Source: Diprion similis
Lineage: Eukaryota; Arthropoda; Insecta; Hymenoptera; Diprionidae
Assembly (NCBI RefSeq): GCF_021155765.1
Contig: NC_060105.1
Location: 2,418,001 to 2,482,000, forward strand
Length of the DNA stretch: 64,000 bases
Reading direction: 5' to 3'
Shown here: positions 62,601 through 64,000 of the stretch, in pieces
Layout of the letters: the number at the start of each line of letters is the position of its first letter
Numbering within the stretch: the stretch's first letter is position 1
Notes under the pieces: model-generated
What the model saw: the letters and a program-made list of their open reading frames with translations, nothing else
The model's database searches: none
Told to the model about the DNA's origin: nothing
Translations under genes and position numbers: made by a program

Positions 62601-64000
62601 CGACTTGCACCGCTTTTATTACTGGCCAAAGGGAGGCACGTCTTAAATAAATTTACTCACCCCTTTGCTTTAAAGTGAATATCGTACAAGCAAGGATGCA
62701 TTTTTACCGAGTTTCCTTTCGTGCCAAATCTGACACGGGACCGAAATGATTGATACCTGGATTATGGAGGGGCGAATGAAATACGAAATCCTCTCGTATA
62801 TTCATGACGAGTTTGCCTGAATAGATTGGGTCTGCATGTAAGGTGAATATCTATCTCAATATCGTGGAAAAAATTGGGTCACAAGGCGCGAGCTCGGGTG
62901 AAAAGAAGCTGGTTAATACGGGAAGAAGTGTTCACCGTTGAATTTATCAAGTCTACCGTCGTTGTTGGTAATTCAACGAGAATTTTTTACTTTTTCATAT
63001 CCCACCATTATAAATCCCAATATTTAACAGCCCGTAAGGTTTTCAATTCCTCTTAAATTACTTGCCTTCGACATGAGCAAAGTTGGGATTTTTTACACTT
63101 CAAAACACGATAAACGAGTTTCCATTTTATCGGAAAAATTTTTTTAATATCAATGTACATGACTATTAATTAGGCGAGCCTTCTCTGCTCTCTACCATGT
63201 ATTCAACGCGAATAACTCGGTAGAACGTAATGAAAAGCTTCGCCTTTTTGGTATTGTAATTTGATCTGTACGTGGAACAGGATCGACTCGTTTGATAAAA
63301 GTGAAATTAAAACTAGAGTTTGAAAATTGAGACACGAATGTAGTCCACTTCGTGAACAACATACAACATTTTCCGCGAAACCAACCGGCGTTTTTCCTTC
63401 GCGAAACTACGTCGCACCTTTTCGGTCGACGAGTCGGTTTGAAGCCGATTTCACTGACCCGTGAACTCTTTCCAGGATTTCAAGTTTTCCCTCTCCGTTC
63501 TCGAATGTATGTAATACTGATCGGGAGTGAGGCCAATTCGATTTCCCTCAACCAGCATTAGCCCGTGTGAAATTCAATCGTTACTTTCATTTGGTTTTCA
63601 ATAATAATTCGCACGTGTTACCGAAATACGCGCAATTGCCGCGTGAAATTCAACCTACCGAATAAAACGTATTTCGAGATCTGGTACAGAATCCGGGCTT
63701 ACACTGGCTGTTTTTCCTTCTGTTTTTTTTTATCTGGTTTTTTTATTTTTATTTTTTTGTTTATCTTATTTGGTATAAACCGAATAACGAAAGTAATTAC
63801 TTTTCGTCGGCCTACGACGCAATGCAAAGCCACGTGGCTTCTATGTGAAATAATGGCTCGATAGTTCAAAGTCACGTATAGCGTGCTGTAAGGAACTCGT
63901 TGCCAGCTGCTGCAGATTATTAGGTGAATGAAAATTGTTTCGTTTATTGTCGTTGCAACAGAGAAAGTGCGTGTCGTGATCTCTGATACCGAAACACACC
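59699..64000. other. Intergenic or intronic region, no recognised gene
   Basis: Only short unassignable frames. The stretch 59830-60070 is GC-richer but matches nothing I know. TA microsatellites occur at about 60131-60150 and 61887-61915, and T/A homopolymers are common between 61170 and 61460. I looked here for the missing C-terminal ceramidase exons and did not find them. Confidence 0.5.

Overview
The window reads as nuclear DNA of an insect. It has split genes with GT-AG introns, a Toll-1-type receptor, a five-repeat lysosomal enzyme receptor protein, a neutral ceramidase and an RR-2 cuticular protein, all in AT-rich DNA full of microsatellites and homopolymers. A hymenopteran (perhaps a sawfly) is my best guess from the look of these proteins; the sequence alone does not prove the order.

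Layout. 1-5448: AT-rich, no recognisable gene. 5449-21651 (minus strand): a complete 15-exon Lerp / cation-independent mannose-6-phosphate-receptor-like gene of 827 codons, rebuilt by eye with consistent splice phases. Its intron 13 is about 12 kb and carries, on the opposite strand, a whole Toll receptor gene (Toll copy A, CDS 12742-16754). 21652-24775: divergent upstream region between Lerp and a second Toll gene. 24776-28617 (plus strand): Toll copy B. Its central 3.4 kb, introns included, is almost identical to copy A, while both flanks and the N-terminal ~150 residues are clearly diverged. 30115-44805: a large tandem satellite of 304-bp monomers with a trimeric (912 bp) higher-order order and 312-bp divergent monomers at the right edge. 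44806-54311: mostly non-coding, with a more GC-rich unassigned stretch at about 49.3-52.1 kb. 54312-58207 (plus strand): the first six coding exons of a neutral ceramidase, including the catalytic serine motif; the C-terminal half is not in the window. 58567-59626 (minus strand): a complete three-exon RR-2 cuticular protein gene with a clear TATA/initiator promoter, lying either downstream of a truncated ceramidase or inside one of its introns. 59700-64000: no recognised gene.

How it fits together. The two Toll copies bracket and interleave with Lerp: B is head-to-head with Lerp, and A sits antisense inside Lerp's long intron. The pattern of identity points to an old duplication whose middle was recently homogenised, leaving two receptors with the same LRR/TIR machinery but different N-terminal caps and different cytoplasmic tails. 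The satellite starts about 1 kb downstream of Toll B.
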